The notes beneath the pieces were generated by a model. It was not told the DNA's origin, ran no database searches, and saw nothing but the letters and a program-made list of their open reading frames with translations. The position numbers and the translations under genes were made by a program. Positions 1 to 7,103 of a DNA stretch of 33,362 nucleotides are shown here, one piece after another (position 1 is the first letter of the stretch; each line of letters opens with the position of its first letter). The stretch covers positions 1 to 33,362 of IMG/VR virus record IMGVR_UViG_3300005515_000031; one strand, written 5' to 3'. Origin of the DNA: a virus.

Positions 1-16
1 TAGAATGGGGTTCTAC
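1..16. promoter_or_regulatory. Late-promoter dyad A (divergent terminase/scaffold side)
   Basis: The sequence is (G)TAGA-N7-TCTAC followed by TAGG, cut by the window edge. Read on the minus strand it matches the two plus-strand dyads at 9592-9618 and 14010-14036, including the CCTA flank. It lies about 110 bp before the scaffold start. In P2 the late promoters for P (terminase) and O (scaffold) diverge from this interval. I infer a binding site for the phage's Ogr-type activator serving both directions. Confidence 0.6.
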
Positions 17-118
17 TAGGCCGTCTGCTTGAGAACCGGCGGCCCTTCGTCCCCTTCTCGGCGCCTAAAGCGCGGCCCTGGCCGCGAGCACCGAACCGAT
101 CCGAGGGACCGCACCGCC

Positions 119-952
119 ATGGGCACCAAGAGCCAGTTCTTCCGCGCTTTCGTCGAGGGCCAGACGATCAGCGATGGCCGCACCGTCACGGCTGAGATGA
201 TCGACCAGGCCGTCGAAACCTTCAATGCCGAGACCTACACGCCGGGCATCAACATCGAGCATATTGCCGGGTTCAGCCCCGAACCGCCGTTCAACCGCTA
301 TGGCGACGTGATCGCCACCAAGGCGCAGACCGACACGCTCACGATCGACGGCACCGCCACCCCGCGCCGCGCACTTTACCTACAGGTGGATGCGCACGAT
401 CAGCTCGTGAAGGTGGCCGAGAATGGCCAGAAGCCGTTCCCCTCGGTCGAGCTGACCGGTGACTATGCCGGCACCGGCAAGGTCGGCCTGGTCGGCCTGG
501 CCTTCACGGACAACCCGGCCAGCATCGGCACCGAGAAGCTCAAATTCTCGCGGCGCGCGCCGGGCACCGTCTTCTCCACCGCCGCTGAAGGCGTCGAGCT
601 CAAGTTCGCGGCAAAGCCGGGGGACGGCTCCGGTGTCGCAGAGGCGCTCACCAACGGCTTCGCGAAGCTCGCCGCCATGTTCTCCAGCAAGGAACCGGAC
701 AAGCCGAAGCAGGAAGAACCGAAGCCGGCAAACGACAATGCGTTCGATGCCGCAGCTTTCACCGTCCAGCTCGGCCAGACGATCGCCCCGATCATTGCCG
801 CCGCCGTGAAGCCCGCAAACGACGGTCTATCTGCGCTGCAGGCGGATTTCGCCGCGCTCAAGGGCAAGCTCGAGGAAACGCCCGAGGGCGGGACCAACTA
901 CAGCCGCCCGCTCGCGACCGGCGGCGGCACCCAGCACGTCACCGACTGCTGA
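119..952 (+). CDS. O: Capsid scaffolding protein / maturation protease, P2 GpO-like
   Basis: Internal scaffold of the procapsid, which in P2 also acts as a serine protease that trims the capsid proteins. The ATG at 119 gives 277 aa and an N-terminus that aligns with P2 GpO (SQFFRAFVEG, then NIEHIAGF and RYGDV). With this start, Asp19 and His48 fall at the positions known for the P2 GpO catalytic triad, and Ser109 in PFPSVEL is the likely nucleophile. The C-terminal part is charged and Ala/Lys-rich, as expected for a scaffold. A GAGGGA ribosome site lies at about 103-108. The frame is open upstream to 29, but that extension has no family similarity. It is the first gene of the right-hand late operon. 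Confidence 0.93.
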   Translation: MGTKSQFFRAFVEGQTISDGRTVTAEMIDQAVETFNAETYTPGINIEHIAGFSPEPPFNRYGDVIATKAQTDTLTIDGTATPRRALYLQVDAHDQLVKVAENGQKPFPSVELTGDYAGTGKVGLVGLAFTDNPASIGTEKLKFSRRAPGTVFSTAAEGVELKFAAKPGDGSGVAEALTNGFAKLAAMFSSKEPDKPKQEEPKPANDNAFDAAAFTVQLGQTIAPIIAAAVKPANDGLSALQADFAALKGKLEETPEGGTNYSRPLATGGGTQHVTDC

Positions 953-999
953 CCCTCACGCTCGCCGAACCCTAGACCCCACCCCTCCGGGAGCCTGCC

Positions 1000-2055
1000 A
1001 TGCTTCAGTCCTCCACCCGCATCCTCTTCAACGCCTATGTCGGCCAGGTCGCGCGCCTCAACGGTCTCGACGCGAACTTCACCGCCGTTCCCGGCGAGCT
1101 GAAGAACTTCAACGTCAATCCGGTGATCGAGCAGAAGCTGCAGGCGCGCCTGGCGCTGACCAGCGACTTCATGAGCCGGATCAACGTCATCCCCGTCCCC
1201 GAGCAGCAGGGTGCCCGCGTCGGCATCGGCGCGACCCGCACGATGGCAGGCCGCACCAACACCGCCGGCGGCAACCGCCGCACGCCCGGCAACCCCACCG
1301 GAAGCGGCGGTATCGACCAGTATTTCTGCCGCAAGACCGACTATGATTACGCCTGGCCATACGCCCTGCTCGATGCCTGGGCGCATCGTCCGGAATTCCA
1401 GACGCTGTGCCGCGACGCCGTCGTCACCCAGCGCGGCGCGGACATCATCATGATCGGCTTCAACGGCGTGAACGCGGCCGTGCAGACCGATCGCGCGGCG
1501 TACCCGCTTCTGCAGGACGTCAACCATGGCTGGCTCTACAAGATGCGCACCTATGCGCCGGCGCGCGTCATGGCGCACGGCGGCCTGGACAATCTGAAAG
1601 TCTACGTCTCGGAGACCGGCAACGCCGACTACAAGACGCTCGACGGCCTGGTCTTCGATGCCAAGCAGAACCTGCTGCACGAGCGTCACCGCACCGCGAC
1701 CGACCTGGTCGTGATCGTCGGCAGCGACCTGGTGCATGAGAAGTACTTCAAGATCGTCGAGGAAGCCGGCAGCACGGCGACCGAGCAGGTGGCGCGCGAC
1801 ATCATCATGTCGAGCCGCCAGCTCGGCGGCCTGCCCACCATGCAGGTGCCTTTCTTCCCGCCCAACGCGCTGATGATCACCAGCCTGAAGAACCTCTCCT
1901 ACTACTGGCAGATCGGCAGCGCCCGCCGCCTGATCCGCGAGGAAGCCGATCTCGATCAGGTCGCCAACTATGAGAGCATCAACGACGCTTTCATGGTCGA
2001 GGACTACGACAAGGCCTGCCTGATCGAGAACATCCAGCTTGGTGCGAAGGCGTAA
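1000..2055 (+). CDS. N: Major capsid protein, P2 GpN-like
   Basis: This HK97-fold shell protein of 351 aa is close in length to P2 GpN (357 aa). It aligns with GpN along its whole length: FNAYVGQVARLNG near the start, DFMSRINVIPV, IMIGFNGV, LQDVNHGWL, APARVM, DLVVIVG, NYESINDAFMVEDYD near the end. It follows the scaffold gene by 47 bp. N-terminal trimming by the scaffold protease is expected from the P2 model but cannot be read from sequence alone. Confidence 0.96.
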   Translation: MLQSSTRILFNAYVGQVARLNGLDANFTAVPGELKNFNVNPVIEQKLQARLALTSDFMSRINVIPVPEQQGARVGIGATRTMAGRTNTAGGNRRTPGNPTGSGGIDQYFCRKTDYDYAWPYALLDAWAHRPEFQTLCRDAVVTQRGADIIMIGFNGVNAAVQTDRAAYPLLQDVNHGWLYKMRTYAPARVMAHGGLDNLKVYVSETGNADYKTLDGLVFDAKQNLLHERHRTATDLVVIVGSDLVHEKYFKIVEEAGSTATEQVARDIIMSSRQLGGLPTMQVPFFPPNALMITSLKNLSYYWQIGSARRLIREEADLDQVANYESINDAFMVEDYDKACLIENIQLGAKA

Positions 2056-2104
2056 CAACGCCTCCGCCCAGCCCTGCCCGCCCCCACTCGATAAGGAACG
2101 ATCA

Positions 2105-3046
2105 ATGAGCCCCGCTCAACGCCATCTGGCACGCTTTGCCCTCTCGGCCGCGTCCGCAGGCACCTCCCGGATCGCCCCTGAGAATGAGGGCGGGCAGGTG
2201 ATCATCTCCACCGAACCCCTGTCTGCCTTCCCCACGGATGGCACGATCAGCCCCGCTCGCGCGCACCGAGAGCGTGTCCTCGCTGCCAAGATCGCCGAAG
2301 TGTGGGCAGCTCCCCTTCTCCCCGGTTCCGGCCTTGATGCGGACCAGCTTGCTGGCTCGGCCAACAACGGTGGCGTGTCAGCGCGGCTTCCCGAGCCCAT
2401 CAATCGCGGCACCGATGCCGAGCGGGCTACCGCCCAAATCAACCTGCGCCTGCAGACCGATCTGCGCCGCCTGCGCGATATCCAGTCGATCGAGCTGAAG
2501 ATCGCCGCCAAGCGCGAGATGCTCCCGAACTATGCCGACTTCGTGGACGGCCTGGTCGCGGCGGGCGTCGCCGTCGAAGAGGACGTGCTGCCGACCGTCA
2601 TGATCTGGCGCATCGACACCGGCGACATCGCCGGCGCCATGCCGCTGGTCGAGCATGTGCTCGAGCACAACGTTCCCCTGCCGGCGCGTTACGAGCGCAG
2701 CGCCCCGGCGCTGATCGTCGAGGAAATCGCCACCGCCGCGCTCAAGGTGCAGCTGGCGAACGAGGTGTTCGACTTCGATATCCTCGCGCGCGTCGACATG
2801 CTCACCGCAGACATCGACATGCACGATCAGATCCGCGCCAAGCTCAAGAAGGCGATCGGCGTCGAGCAGATGCGAGGCGCCCTGGACGCGACCGGCGATG
2901 CGCTGGTGAACGCCCCTCTCGCGCGTCTCGCCCTGGAAACCTTCGCCCGCGCCCGCACGCTCGATCAGCGCGTCGGCGTCGCCGATCGCATCAAGAAGCT
3001 GACCAAGCTCCTGCCCACCAACGAAATCCCGGCCCAGGCCGGCTGA
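2105..3046 (+). CDS. M: Terminase small subunit / endonuclease subunit, P2 GpM-like
   Basis: The P2 GpM family acts with the large subunit (left of the window) in cos recognition and DNA packaging. The start at 2105 gives MSPAQRHLARFALSAA, matching the P2 M start (SPAQRH), after an AAGGA site at 2093-2097. Conserved blocks include KREMLPNYADFVDGL, VMIWRIDTGDIAGAMPLVEH and MHDQIRAKLKKAIG. At 313 aa it is longer than P2 M (247 aa). The extra length is an insert at about residues 20-95 between the conserved N-terminus and the first helical block. The open frame extends upstream into the capsid gene, but without family similarity. Confidence 0.93.
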   Translation: MSPAQRHLARFALSAASAGTSRIAPENEGGQVIISTEPLSAFPTDGTISPARAHRERVLAAKIAEVWAAPLLPGSGLDADQLAGSANNGGVSARLPEPINRGTDAERATAQINLRLQTDLRRLRDIQSIELKIAAKREMLPNYADFVDGLVAAGVAVEEDVLPTVMIWRIDTGDIAGAMPLVEHVLEHNVPLPARYERSAPALIVEEIATAALKVQLANEVFDFDILARVDMLTADIDMHDQIRAKLKKAIGVEQMRGALDATGDALVNAPLARLALETFARARTLDQRVGVADRIKKLTKLLPTNEIPAQAG

Positions 3047-3052
3047 CCAGCT

Positions 3053-3074
3053 CGCCCCCCGGCGCTCGGGGGCG
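3053..3074. other. GC-rich hairpin between M and the next gene
   Basis: CGCCCCC (3053-3059) pairs with GGGGGCG (3068-3074) around an 8-nt loop, seven bases after the terminase stop. A 12-bp palindrome, ATCGCGCGCGAT, follows at 3076-3087. No T-run follows, so this is not a classic intrinsic terminator. It could attenuate or protect mRNA in the longest non-coding gap of this operon (3047-3155). Confidence 0.35.
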
Positions 3075-3155
3075 GATCGCGCGCGATGGGAGGGCCTTCG
3101 GGCTGAGGGCCATCGCGATCCCGATCCCCACCCCCGATTTTCTCAGGACCACACC

Positions 3156-3356
3156 ATGTCGCTGCCCGTCGCCCTCGCCCTGCTCGCCGCCGCCGTGCTG
3201 GTAGTTGCCGGTATCGGTGCAACGATCGTGAGCGCCATGGTGCTGGTCTGGGCCGGCGAGAACCGATTGATCCACATCGCTGGCGTTGCGGGCCTCACCG
3301 GCGGCCTGGCCGCATTCATCGCCGGCATGACGATCATCGCGGGCAACCTCGTATGA
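3156..3356 (+). CDS. Small two-helix membrane protein, unknown function
   Basis: A 66-aa protein made almost wholly of two hydrophobic segments (about residues 3-31 and 40-64) joined by a short polar turn (WAGENRLIH). An AGGA site lies before the ATG. Its stop overlaps the start of L by four bases (ATGA), so it is translated with the head-completion gene. P2 has no equivalent between M and L. A holin or antiholin role is possible, but another holin-like gene lies at 4047-4412, so no function is assigned. Confidence 0.75.
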   Translation: MSLPVALALLAAAVLVVAGIGATIVSAMVLVWAGENRLIHIAGVAGLTGGLAAFIAGMTIIAGNLV

Positions 3357-3829
3357 GCGGCTTCGCCTGCGGCCCGTCGCTGGTCCCCCCGCCCGAACCT
3401 GCATCCTCGGCCGCCGTCGTCAACGATGGCTGGTTTCCGGACATTGCACCCGACGATCTGCGAAAGTCGGTGCGGATCCGCGATGCCGTCACCAGCGACC
3501 AGCTCACCGACGCGATCGTTCGGGCAATGCTCTGGGCCAACCCGCAGCTCGAGGCCCTCAAGGAAGCCAACCTCGCCGCCGCGAACCTCGCCGCCGTGCC
3601 CAGCTCGACAATCAACGGCAACAGCCGCCTGGTCATCCTCTACGGCATGGCGATCGCCGCCACGGTCAAGGCCGACCTGGTCGAGCGTCAACGCGATGTG
3701 GATCTAACCGGGGCCGGGCAGCGCAAGGTCGAGGATATCGAGCCAGCGATCCCGGATTTGCGCCGCGATGCGCTGCACGCGATCCGCGACATGCTGGGCG
3801 TTGGGCGAACCACCGTCGAGCTGATCTGA
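3353..3829 (+). CDS. L: Head completion/stabilisation protein, P2 GpL-like
   Basis: P2 GpL closes the filled head and prepares it for tail attachment. This 158-aa product has the family features: GWFPDIAPDDLRKSVRIRD near the N-terminus, SSTINGNSRLVILYGMAIAATVKADLVERQRD in the middle (P2: DQINGKSMLIHLYRRAV) and the exact family ending RTTVELI. It overlaps the gene before it by four bases and shares one base with the next gene (TGATG), typical of this tightly packed late operon. Confidence 0.93.
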   Translation: MSGFACGPSLVPPPEPASSAAVVNDGWFPDIAPDDLRKSVRIRDAVTSDQLTDAIVRAMLWANPQLEALKEANLAAANLAAVPSSTINGNSRLVILYGMAIAATVKADLVERQRDVDLTGAGQRKVEDIEPAIPDLRRDALHAIRDMLGVGRTTVELI

Positions 3830-4044
3830 TGGCGGACACGCTCACCTCCGCCCAGGGCGACAGCCTCGACGATCTTCTGTGGCGCGAGCGCGGCCTCGGT
3901 CCCGACGTGCTCGGCAAGGTACTCGAGGCGAATCCCGGTCTCGCTGACCTGGGCGAGATCCTTCCCCTGGGCACGAAAGTCATCGTGCCGGTGATCGCCA
4001 AACAGGCGGTCGCCACCCGCGAAATCATCCAGCTCTGGAGTTGA
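3829..4044 (+). CDS. X: Tail protein X, LysM-like, P2 GpX-like
   Basis: A 71-aa small tail protein of the GpX/LysM-like family, which in P2 is needed for tail assembly. SAQGDSLDDLLWRERG, VLEANPGLADLGEILPLGTKVIVP and the C-terminal Leu-Trp match P2 GpX (LAANPGLAELGAVLPHGT, NLWE). Its ATG overlaps the L stop. Confidence 0.92.
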   Translation: MADTLTSAQGDSLDDLLWRERGLGPDVLGKVLEANPGLADLGEILPLGTKVIVPVIAKQAVATREIIQLWS

Positions 4045-4046
4045 CG

Positions 4047-4412
4047 ATGGAAGCAAAGCTTCATGCAATCTACGAGGCCTGCGTCACGCTCCTGACCGGC
4101 CTGGCCCCCGGCGCGATCGGCGCGGCCGTCAGCATGGCCTGGCGGCGCGGCCTCACCTGGGGCGAGCGCTTTGTGCAGCTCGCCGTCGGCATCATCGTGA
4201 GCTGGTTCTTCACCCGCGCGATCAGCGCCTTGTGGCCTCTCTGGTTTCACGCCCTGCCCGATCCGTTCGTGATCCAGGCCATCGCCTTCACCCTCGGCAT
4301 GGTCGCCTTCGAAGCGACGCCCCGCTTCATCTCGGCCGCCAGTGACGTGATCGCGGGCCTCCCGGCTCGCCTTGCTGACCGATTCCTCCCCTCGCGAAAG
4401 GACGGCAAATGA
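4047..4412 (+). CDS. Probable holin (three membrane segments)
   Basis: The 121-aa protein has three likely membrane segments (about residues 10-30, 42-62 and 75-92) and a basic C-terminal tail ending RKDGK, the general form of a class I holin. It lies directly before the endolysin gene and overlaps it by four bases (ATGA). The ATG at 4047 is preferred because a TGGAG site sits six bases upstream. A TTG at 4041 is also in frame. Its role, forming membrane lesions or depolarising the membrane to release the SAR endolysin, is inferred from context. I do not recognise the exact family. Confidence 0.7.
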   Translation: MEAKLHAIYEACVTLLTGLAPGAIGAAVSMAWRRGLTWGERFVQLAVGIIVSWFFTRAISALWPLWFHALPDPFVIQAIAFTLGMVAFEATPRFISAASDVIAGLPARLADRFLPSRKDGK

Positions 4413-4969
4413 CCGAGAAGACGCCTCCCCCGCCCCGCAAGTCGCTGATCGCGATCGTCGGCGTGATCGCGGCCATTGGCCTCGGCACCTCGATCCCGCG
4501 CGATGAAAGTGGCCGAACTGTCGAAGCCCGGGTCGCGCCGAGCGGCAAGCTCCAGGTCGATCACAAGGCGGGCTCGCAGCACCTGACCGCCTATCGGGAC
4601 ATCGTCGGCGTCCTGACGATCTGCGATGGCGACACCGCCAATGTGAAGCCTGGCCTGGTAGAAACGCCCGAAGGCTGCTCGAGGCGCCTCGAGCGCCAGC
4701 TGGTCGAACATGCCGAACCGGTAATGGCCTGCATCCCTACGTTGCGGGAGCCGGGTCGGGATTATCAGCGCTGGGCAGTGGTCTCCTTCGCCTACAATGT
4801 CGGTACGGATGCGGTTTGCAAGTCCACGCTTGCCCGATTCATGAAGGCCCGGGAGTGGAAGCGCGGCTGCGACGAGCTGCTCCGCTGGGATCGCGCTGGC
4901 GGGAAGCAGGTGCGCGGGCTCACGCTGCGCCGCCAGCGCGAACGCGCGATCTGCCTGAGGGGGCTTTGA
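4409..4969 (+). CDS. SAR-type endolysin, phage lysozyme family (GH24, R21-like), atypical active site
   Basis: This 186-aa peptidoglycan-cleaving enzyme has an N-terminal Gly/Ala-rich weak membrane segment (about residues 12-29), typical of signal-anchor-release endolysins. The body matches phage 21 endolysin: YRDIVGV, TIC, FAYNVG, and the end WDRAGGKQVRGLTLRRQRERAICL. In the GH24 E-x8-D-x5-T active site, Asp64 and Thr70 are present, but the Glu position (E35 in R21) holds Gly55 in my alignment. Either the Glu is supplied from elsewhere, the alignment shifts, or the enzyme is altered. It overlaps the holin by four bases and Rz by one. Confidence 0.88.
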   Translation: MTEKTPPPPRKSLIAIVGVIAAIGLGTSIPRDESGRTVEARVAPSGKLQVDHKAGSQHLTAYRDIVGVLTICDGDTANVKPGLVETPEGCSRRLERQLVEHAEPVMACIPTLREPGRDYQRWAVVSFAYNVGTDAVCKSTLARFMKAREWKRGCDELLRWDRAGGKQVRGLTLRRQRERAICLRGL

Positions 4970-5466
4970 TGCTGAGGCTCGTCTCGCTCGCGCGGTGGAT
5001 CGGCGACGCGCGCGAATGGCTTATGCTGCTCGCCCTGGCCGGCTTGGCCGCTGGCACCTATGCCTATGCCCGAACGGTCGCCGCCGATCGCGACGCCTGG
5101 GCGGCGTGGGCCAAGCAAGTCTGCGCGTTCGCGGGTACCTCGACCGATCCCGCCACCGTCGAGGTCGCCACCGACAGGGGCAAACGCCGGGTCGCCAAGG
5201 AGCGCGGCCAGCGCTGCAGCGAGGCCGTTCAGGATCTCGTCGCATTCAAGGCGGGCGCCCAGGCGAGCACCGCGAAGGTGCTCAGCGAGGCCGAAAGCGC
5301 CCGCCAGGACAAGACTAACACCGATATCGGCACGGCGGCGGGCAATGCCGCGGATCGGCGCCGAGCGGCCACCAACATGGAGAAACTCGATGCGCAGGTC
5401 GGCGATGATGATCGCGTTGATGGCAACTGGTTCGCTGGCATCAATGACCTTGGCGGGCTGCGCTAG
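4969..5466 (+). CDS. Rz-like inner-membrane spanin
   Basis: The 165-aa product has an N-terminal membrane segment (about residues 17-35, LMLLALAGLAAGTYAYA) followed by a long Ala/Lys/Glu-rich periplasmic helical region, the form of i-spanins. It lies directly after the endolysin (TGATG overlap) and carries a lipoprotein gene inside its 3' end in another frame, the usual Rz/Rz1 signature. With Rz1 it would fuse inner and outer membranes in the last step of lysis. The same frame is open upstream to 4816, inside the endolysin gene, but the 4969 ATG fits the membrane topology. Confidence 0.82.
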   Translation: MLRLVSLARWIGDAREWLMLLALAGLAAGTYAYARTVAADRDAWAAWAKQVCAFAGTSTDPATVEVATDRGKRRVAKERGQRCSEAVQDLVAFKAGAQASTAKVLSEAESARQDKTNTDIGTAAGNAADRRRAATNMEKLDAQVGDDDRVDGNWFAGINDLGGLR

Positions 5467-5719
5467 CCGCGCGGTCCAGCACGTCGCGCCCGAGGTAGTC
5501 GCGGTGCCGGTCAAGGATACGCCGCCGGCGGATCTGCTCGCCTGCCCGCTGCCGGCGCGCGCCTTCCCCACCGACACCATCGCCAGCCTGCCCCGGCAGC
5601 TGCGCGCGCCCCTGCAGGGCCTCGCGATCGACTATCGCGATCTGTTCGATCGCCAAGTGCGGCTGATCAACTGGATCTCGCCCGGCACCTGTCCGGGGCG
5701 CGGGGTCGTAGCGCCGTGA
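5390..5719 (+). CDS. Rz1-like outer-membrane lipoprotein spanin
   Basis: The 109-aa product has a lipoprotein signal peptide (MMIALMATGSLASMT) and lipobox LAGC, which makes Cys24 the lipidated residue. The mature part is Pro-containing (VPVKDTPPADLLACPLP), as in Rz1 proteins. It starts inside the Rz gene in a different frame (77-bp overlap), after GGAG at 5379-5382. It extends well past the Rz end, so the gene pair is overlapping rather than fully embedded. Its stop overlaps the GTG start of R. Confidence 0.85.
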   Translation: MRRSAMMIALMATGSLASMTLAGCASRAVQHVAPEVVAVPVKDTPPADLLACPLPARAFPTDTIASLPRQLRAPLQGLAIDYRDLFDRQVRLINWISPGTCPGRGVVAP

Positions 5720-6204
5720 AGAAGCCCGACGAGCTGCGCCGGGTACTGCTGGCCCATGTGCCGGCGTTGAAAGCGAACCCCGATCGCCTTAGCCTGTTTA
5801 TCGACCAGGGCCGCATTCAGTCGCGCCCCGGCGCGCTGGCGTTCGTCTATGGCTATCGTCTCAACCTGGTAGTCCAGGACTATGCCGGCGAGGTCGATGA
5901 CCTGATCGTGCCGGTGCTCGCCTGGATCGGCGAGGCGCAGCCGGATCTGCTGCAGCGCGCTCCGGGGGAGCCCTTCACCTTCGCGGCCGAGCTGATCGAC
6001 GAGAACTCGGCGGACGTGTCGATCTACATCGACCTGACCGAGGACGTAATCGTCCATATCAACCCCGAGGGCGGCTTCTCCACCGAGCACCTGGCCGAAC
6101 CCGGGGACACCGACATATTCCCCGATGTCGGATGCTCCCTGCTGCGCCAGCTCAAAGCGAATGGCGAGATCATCGCCGAGTCCCAAACCCCGCCCGGCCA
6201 GTGA
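5716..6204 (+). CDS. R: Tail completion protein, P2 GpR-like
   Basis: 162 aa. It aligns with P2 GpR: PDELRRVLLAHVPALKANPDRLSLFIDQGRI at the start (P2: PDSLRRALTDAV...LKTNPDMLRIFVDNGSI), then VQDYAGEVDDLIVPVLAWI..QPDLL and GEPFTFAAELID. GTG start overlapping the Rz1 stop (GTGA). With S it finishes the head-proximal end of the tail. Confidence 0.93.
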   Translation: MKKPDELRRVLLAHVPALKANPDRLSLFIDQGRIQSRPGALAFVYGYRLNLVVQDYAGEVDDLIVPVLAWIGEAQPDLLQRAPGEPFTFAAELIDENSADVSIYIDLTEDVIVHINPEGGFSTEHLAEPGDTDIFPDVGCSLLRQLKANGEIIAESQTPPGQ

Positions 6205-6875
6205 GCGACGATCTGGCCGAGGTCGAGCGCATCGCCGGCGCGCTGCTCCGCCAGATCGGGCCGAGCGAGCGCCGCCGGATCCTGCGCGCCATGGCGCGCG
6301 ACCTGCAGAAGTCGCAGTCCGCGCGTATCGGCCGCCAGCAGAGCCCGGACGGCGCCGCGTACACGCCCCGCCGCCAGAAGAAGCCGCCCCGCCCCGGCAA
6401 CTATGCCGTGAAGTTCCTCTATCCGCGCGGCGCACCGGAGCCGCGCCTGGTTCTCATGAAAAGCTGGGTCCATGAGGGCAATCTGCTTACCGGCTTCGAC
6501 GTCGAGGCTGGCGGCATCCGCAGCTTCTTCTGGGACAAGGTCGATCGCTGGCTACCGCTCGAGCCCGGCGAGCAGAACAAGGGCGCGGGTAAGTTCCGGC
6601 GGGCGGGCAGCATCCGCCGGCAGGCCATGTTCCGAAAGCTGCGCAGTGGCCGCAATCTGCGCGCCGGCGCCACTGACCGGCAGATGTGGGTGGGGTTCAG
6701 TGGCCGTGTCTCGCAGATCGCCAGCGTCCACCAGGATGGCGGCATGGATCGCCCCGCCGCCAGCGCGAAACCTATGCGCTACCCGCAACGTCAGCTGCTC
6801 GGCGACACCGCAGCCGACCGCGACAGGATGCTCGACATGCTGCTCGCGCACATCGTCTCGACGTCCGCGCTCTGA
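6201..6875 (+). CDS. S: Tail completion / virion morphogenesis protein, P2 GpS-like
   Basis: 224 aa from a GTG start that overlaps the R stop (GTGA). The N-terminus SDDLAEVERIAGALLRQIGPSERRRILRAMARDLQKSQSARIGRQ resembles P2 GpS, where basic helices precede the conserved PDG..YTPR block (here SPDGAAYTPRRQKK). It is longer than P2 S (150 aa), because of a middle region with FWDKVDRW and a basic stretch at about residues 130-170. The frame is open upstream to 6132, but that part overlaps R and has no family similarity. Confidence 0.88.
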   Translation: MSDDLAEVERIAGALLRQIGPSERRRILRAMARDLQKSQSARIGRQQSPDGAAYTPRRQKKPPRPGNYAVKFLYPRGAPEPRLVLMKSWVHEGNLLTGFDVEAGGIRSFFWDKVDRWLPLEPGEQNKGAGKFRRAGSIRRQAMFRKLRSGRNLRAGATDRQMWVGFSGRVSQIASVHQDGGMDRPAASAKPMRYPQRQLLGDTAADRDRMLDMLLAHIVSTSAL

Positions 6876-7103
6876 AACTAGCCCCTTCAAACAGACAGGC
6901 AGCAAACGCCCAATTGCTGATATTAGAGACCGACCTAGCAGGCTCAGCTATTGGGCCGGTAGCGGACAAGCAGGCTTTGGCGAACGGACCGTGCAAGCAG
7001 AACATTACACACACCCGATTCCCCCAGAAGTCGATTATCCTCTAGCGGAAACAATCCACCGCTTGCAGGATAGGCAGGGTAAGCCGATCGACAGGAGAGA
7101 ACG
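6876..7103 (+). other. Non-coding junction between S and the inserted defence gene
   Basis: This 228-bp stretch has no credible gene. Base composition falls from the GC-rich phage background toward the AT-richer insert. It ends with a strong AGGAG site (7093-7097) six bases before the TTG start of the SIR2 gene. I see no convincing sigma-70 promoter, no copy of the late dyad and no terminator. The left breakpoint of the moron insertion probably lies here. Confidence 0.5.

Noticed and set aside
898-2058. Long minus-strand open frame opposite the capsid gene
   Set aside because: The plus strand encodes a full-length P2 N homologue. In GC-rich DNA the antisense frame stays open by codon bias; the predicted protein is Val/Asp/Arg-rich with no family resemblance.
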